From Zygnema cylindricum (lineage: Eukaryota > Streptophyta > Zygnematophyceae > Zygnematales > Zygnemataceae), in assembly GCA_037447655.1 (NCBI GenBank), contig JBBHKE010001430.1:1-64000 (forward strand): a stretch of 64,000 nucleotides of DNA, given 5' to 3'. Every line of letters begins with the position of its first letter. The first letter of the stretch is position 1. The notes beneath the pieces were generated by a model, which searched no databases, had not been told where the DNA came from, and saw nothing but the letters and a program-made list of their open reading frames with translations. The position numbers and the translations under genes were made by a program. This document shows positions 60,789-64,000 of this stretch, one piece after another.

Positions 60789-61630
60789 CCGGTTTCCTTC
60801 TCATTAAGGTGGTCGACCAACTTCTCTTTTCAATGAACTTAAGGAAGAGGGTGTTAGCAGCTTTCCCGACAACACTGAAAAGAAATACTTTGCGATGGCA
60901 CAAGCAACGGAAGGCGTGGAGGAAGACGAATGGATTATGGACTCCGGTGCATCTTCCCACATATGCCGCAATCGCCATCTATTTGAGAGTATTCAATCTA
61001 TTTCACCCATCAAAATTTATTTTAGTGATAATACCTTTGTTGAGTCAAAAGCAAAGGGGAGGGTGTCACTTATGTTGAATGTAGATGGAAAACCTGTGAA
61101 AAGGGTTTTAGAAGATTTGTTGCATGTCCAAGTTTTTAAAAGAAACTTGTTCTCTACGTCAGTAGTAGAAAAGAAAGGTTTTAAGACTAAATGTGAGAAT
61201 GGAAAGAAAACAGTGAGTAAGAATGGGATAATATCTGTAGAGGGATTTGCGGGAGGAAACAATTTGTATCGGTTGAGTCTTGTAAAATGTAATGACAATG
61301 ATGTTATGTACTCAAGTGTAATCAGTGATTAAGATTTATGGCATAAATGTTTAAAACATGTGAATTATTAGAAAAGATGGTAAATCAAAAAATGGTGGAA
61401 GGTGTAAAAATAAGTTAAAACCAACATAAAATGTATCGGATGGCTGTGCAACGGGAAAAATTCATAAGTTGCCTTCCCTTCGCAAACTGATCATAAAGTA
61501 GCAGGGTGATATAACTAATTTATTCAGATGTATGGGGGCCATCTAGGTATCTATCTGTGGGAGGTGCTAAGTTTATGTTTACCTTTATTGATGACTATAG
61601 TAAGTTTACTACAGAATATTTTTTGAAAAG
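60789..61630 (+). pseudogene. Protease and integrase remnant of element L
   Basis: The protease region 60895-61332 is open, with DSGASSHICRN (near 60940) and NGKKTVSKNG. A stop follows SVISD. The integrase finger remnants (61338-61500) have multiple stops and losses. Only the start of the integrase core (FIDDYSKFTTEYFLK) remains before a deletion at about 61633. The sequence then jumps to the linker before RT; the DNGG and EQNG regions are missing. Confidence 0.82.
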
Positions 61631-61634
61631 TAAA

Positions 61635-63296
61635 GACAGCGACAGAATTTCCAGGTGGAGTTAGGCTAAGTGCACGACTCAGGGGAGAAAATGCAGCATT
61701 TGCTCATTCAGCACACATAGAAGAGCCTCTAACATTGAAAGAAGCTTTTTCGAGTAATGAAAGGGAACATTGGGTGGAAGCCGTAAATGAGGAAATGAAG
61801 TCCATCATGGAGGCCCAAACTTGGGATCTGGTGGAACTTCCTCCAAGAAGAAAGGTTATTAGAAGAAAATGGGTGTTTAAATTAAAATTGAACCCAGAAA
61901 ATACAATAGAGAGGTATAAGGATCGCTCTTTTGCTATGGGATATAATAAAAAGGAGGGGATAGATTATAAAGAAACTTTTTCACCAGTTGTAAGGTTTCC
62001 ATTTGTTCACATCTTACTTACATTAGCTTCCATGGAGAATTTCGACATCCATCAAATGGATATAAAACCTTTCTTTTTGCATGGTGATTTAGATGAGGTC
62101 ATATATATGAAGCAGCCTGAGGGTTATGAGGAAGCAAAAAAAGAAAATCTTGTGTGCATATGGTCTAAAACATGCCTTTAAAACATGGAACCAAAAGTTA
62201 GATCAGTTCTTGACATGATTAGAATTTACAAGAATTAGCTCATATCATTTAGTATATGTGATGTGTGGTTATAATCCTGATGAGGTGATATTCATTGCTG
62301 TGTATGTTGATGATTTGCTGCTAATTAGTAGGAAAAAATAAGGAATTGCTAGAGTAAAACATGCTTTTAATTCACAATTTGAAATGAAATATTTGGGTGA
62401 GGCAAAATTTATCTTTGGCATACAAGTTGAAAGAGATAGAGAAAAGAAAATCAATAGGCTAACTAAAAAAGAAGCGATAGGAAACATGTTGGAAAAATTT
62501 GGATTGGCTAATGCTTAAGGTTGTGCAACTCCTATGGAGTATAAGCAAAAACATGAAGGAATGGAGCATGAGTTTGGAGTCATAATAGATGAGGAACTCA
62601 GTGCAGAAGAGCAAAAATTTATGTCCCAAGTACAATATAGACAAGTAGTAGGATATCTAATTTACCTCATGAATTGTACTAGGCCCAATATAGCTGCAGC
62701 TGTTGGTGTGTTGAGCAGAAGTTTGCAAAATCCACGAAAGAGAGACTGGGAAGCAGCAAAAAGGGTCTTAAGGTATCTTGTTGGGACTAGGAATCTAAGG
62801 CTTACTTTGGGAGGGGACAAGGTTGGCATTAATACTTGGAGTGATGCTAGCTATGGTGATGTGCCTAGTAGGAAGTCTACAACTGGGTATATCATTAAGA
62901 TTGGAAGTGGTACTTGTAGTTTGAGTAGTAAACTTCAAAAGGTCACGGCTCAATCTTCTATAGAACCTGAATATATGGCTACGAGTGCAACTTTGAAAGA
63001 GCTGCTATGGATTACAGCATTTCTTCAAGAATTGGGTTTTACACAACAAGGGACACAAATATTGTGGTGCGATAATCAAGCAGCCATTTTTGTGGCTACA
63101 AACCAAAGTCATCATTTCAAGAGTAAACATATGGACATTCGGCTATATTAAGTACTATAGAGTATTTGCAAAAGTGGTCAAACTTTGTTATTTGCTTGAT
63201 GAGAAAATGGTTGCCGACATGTTGACAAAAGCCCTTTCCGCTCCTAAGTCTGAGTATTGCAGAAAAGAATGTATTCTAAGTGAGTATGTCTTCTAA
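61635..63296 (+). pseudogene. RT and RNase H of element L
   Basis: The RT start is open at 61735-62181 ([36 protein letters not shown]). A deletion and frameshift follow at YGLKQAPRQW (62160-62190). YVDD is intact near 62307 (AVYVDDLLLIS), followed by a stop. The piece 62534-63151 has NCTRPNIAAAVGVLSRS, TWSDASYGD, EPEYM (EAEYM is usual) and WCDNQAA. A frameshift near 63150 leads to the RNase H tail at 63090-63296. Confidence 0.85.
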
Positions 63297-63309
63297 GGCT
63301 TAAGGGGAG

Positions 63310-63621
63310 TATTGAATAGTAAGCTTGAGTAAGTCTTAGAAATTTGAGTCTACGACTTATAATAATTTTGGAATACCAACCGTTCAATATTAACCAAATT
63401 TAGTGTAGATTTTTTATAGTGTCTACACGAATAGTTATCATTAAGTTAACTTGTGTGTAGGGCCGCCAATGAATGTGGACATGATAAGAATCACACGGAT
63501 TTTTAGGGTATAGATATTGTTAGTGGACAATTATAGTCCAAACACTTAGATTTTTTTGAGTAGATTGTCCATTGAACCTTGTACATACGTTTTAGATATT
63601 TCGAAGATCTTTAGAGTATTT
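63310..63621 (+). repeat. 3' LTR of element L, truncated
   Basis: It starts TATTGAATAGTAAGC after the run AAGGGGAG and follows the 5' LTR for about 310 bp, up to TTTAGAGTATTT. There similarity stops abruptly, so about half of the LTR is missing. Confidence 0.82.
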
Positions 63622-64000
63622 TCGGTTTTGCTCGTTTGCGCTATGTACAGATTTTATTTCGCCAGGGGTCTCAAGTTTCGATGCCATTTCACGTCGAGCT
63701 GACAAGAGATGCAAAGGCAAATTGCATCATCTTCAACCGTGAAACGGCACAGGTTGGATGGCGCTACGTCTAAAATGTCACGAAAATTCATGTGAGGTCA
63801 CAAGCAATTACAAAAAATAACGTGCGTCATCACAGATTGTACACTATCGATAGCTTTCACGGGCATTGTCGACGTATACAATTGTCACGCCCTAAGGTGA
63901 CAACTTGGTTTGGTACATATAGGGACACCTAAAATCCGGGTTCGCCGGATCTGCGCTAAAAAAACGAAACAAATTCTCTAAGTTTCAAGTACATGGAGAC
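63622..64000. other. Unassigned sequence, possible start of another LTR
   Basis: There is no satellite, no copia similarity and no long reading frame. At 63883 it reads TGTCACGCCCTAAGGTGACA, with 6-bp inverted arms. TGTCACGCCC resembles the start of many plant Ty3/gypsy LTRs. The rest of such an element would lie beyond the window, so this is a weak suggestion. Confidence 0.3.

Larger units (their letters stand above)
59404..63621 (+). mobile_element. Copia element L, degenerate, with unusual LTR ends
   Basis: The 5' LTR is 59404-60032 (TATTG to CAATA) and the primer site starts at 60033. The rest is gag, protease, a largely deleted integrase, RT, RNase H, the polypurine run AAGGGGAG and a 3' LTR from 63310, truncated near 63621. 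It is the same family as K. Its 5' LTR is also the right-hand partner of the LTR-LTR inversion. Confidence 0.87.

Overview
This window is non-coding nuclear DNA from a eukaryote. It holds only satellite DNA and LTR retrotransposons of the Ty1/copia superfamily, most of them decayed; I see no host gene, tRNA, rRNA or CRISPR array. Long-LTR copia elements using the standard genetic code, with plant-like initiator-Met tRNA primer sites, suggest a plant or other streptophyte. That is inference, and I cannot name the organism. The composition fits heterochromatin, for example pericentromeric or knob-like.

Layout. About 28.6 kb (45 percent) is one satellite with a 40-bp unit (39-bp variants), in six blocks: 1-12278, 14534-20601, 21578-25846, 31548-33659, 36603-39464 and 40248-41225. 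The first block is a different subfamily from the rest, and the change falls at an LTR-less copia fragment (A, 12279-14533). Other interruptions are a truncated minus-strand LTR (20602-21577), a two-LTR copia element (E, 25847-31547), a related deleted copy (F, 33660-36602) and a solo LTR with a perfect 5-bp target duplication (39465-40247).

From 41226 to the end the satellite gives way to a nested copia complex. An old element (K, 41226-44533) is split by an LTR. The rest of K lies in inverted orientation (45150-45866 and 58971-59403) between two oppositely oriented LTRs, and the target duplication is inverted too. Element I (45867-58970) sits inside the inverted part. I is itself interrupted by a minus-strand solo LTR of its own family (48242-49017) and by the youngest element J (49838-56379). 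J has a gag-pol frame broken by a single stop codon. A further element L (59404-63621) follows, then about 380 bp of different sequence.

Shared biology. All elements with a readable 5' end have the primer-binding site directly against the LTR. It matches the complement of the anticodon stem-loop of initiator Met tRNA (half-tRNA priming, as known for Drosophila copia and yeast Ty5). In E, F, I and J the gag start codon lies inside the 5' LTR, so the LTR end and the primer site are themselves translated, as Gln-Val-Met-Gly or a close variant. In J the pol stop codon also lies inside the 3' LTR, so coding runs from LTR to LTR.
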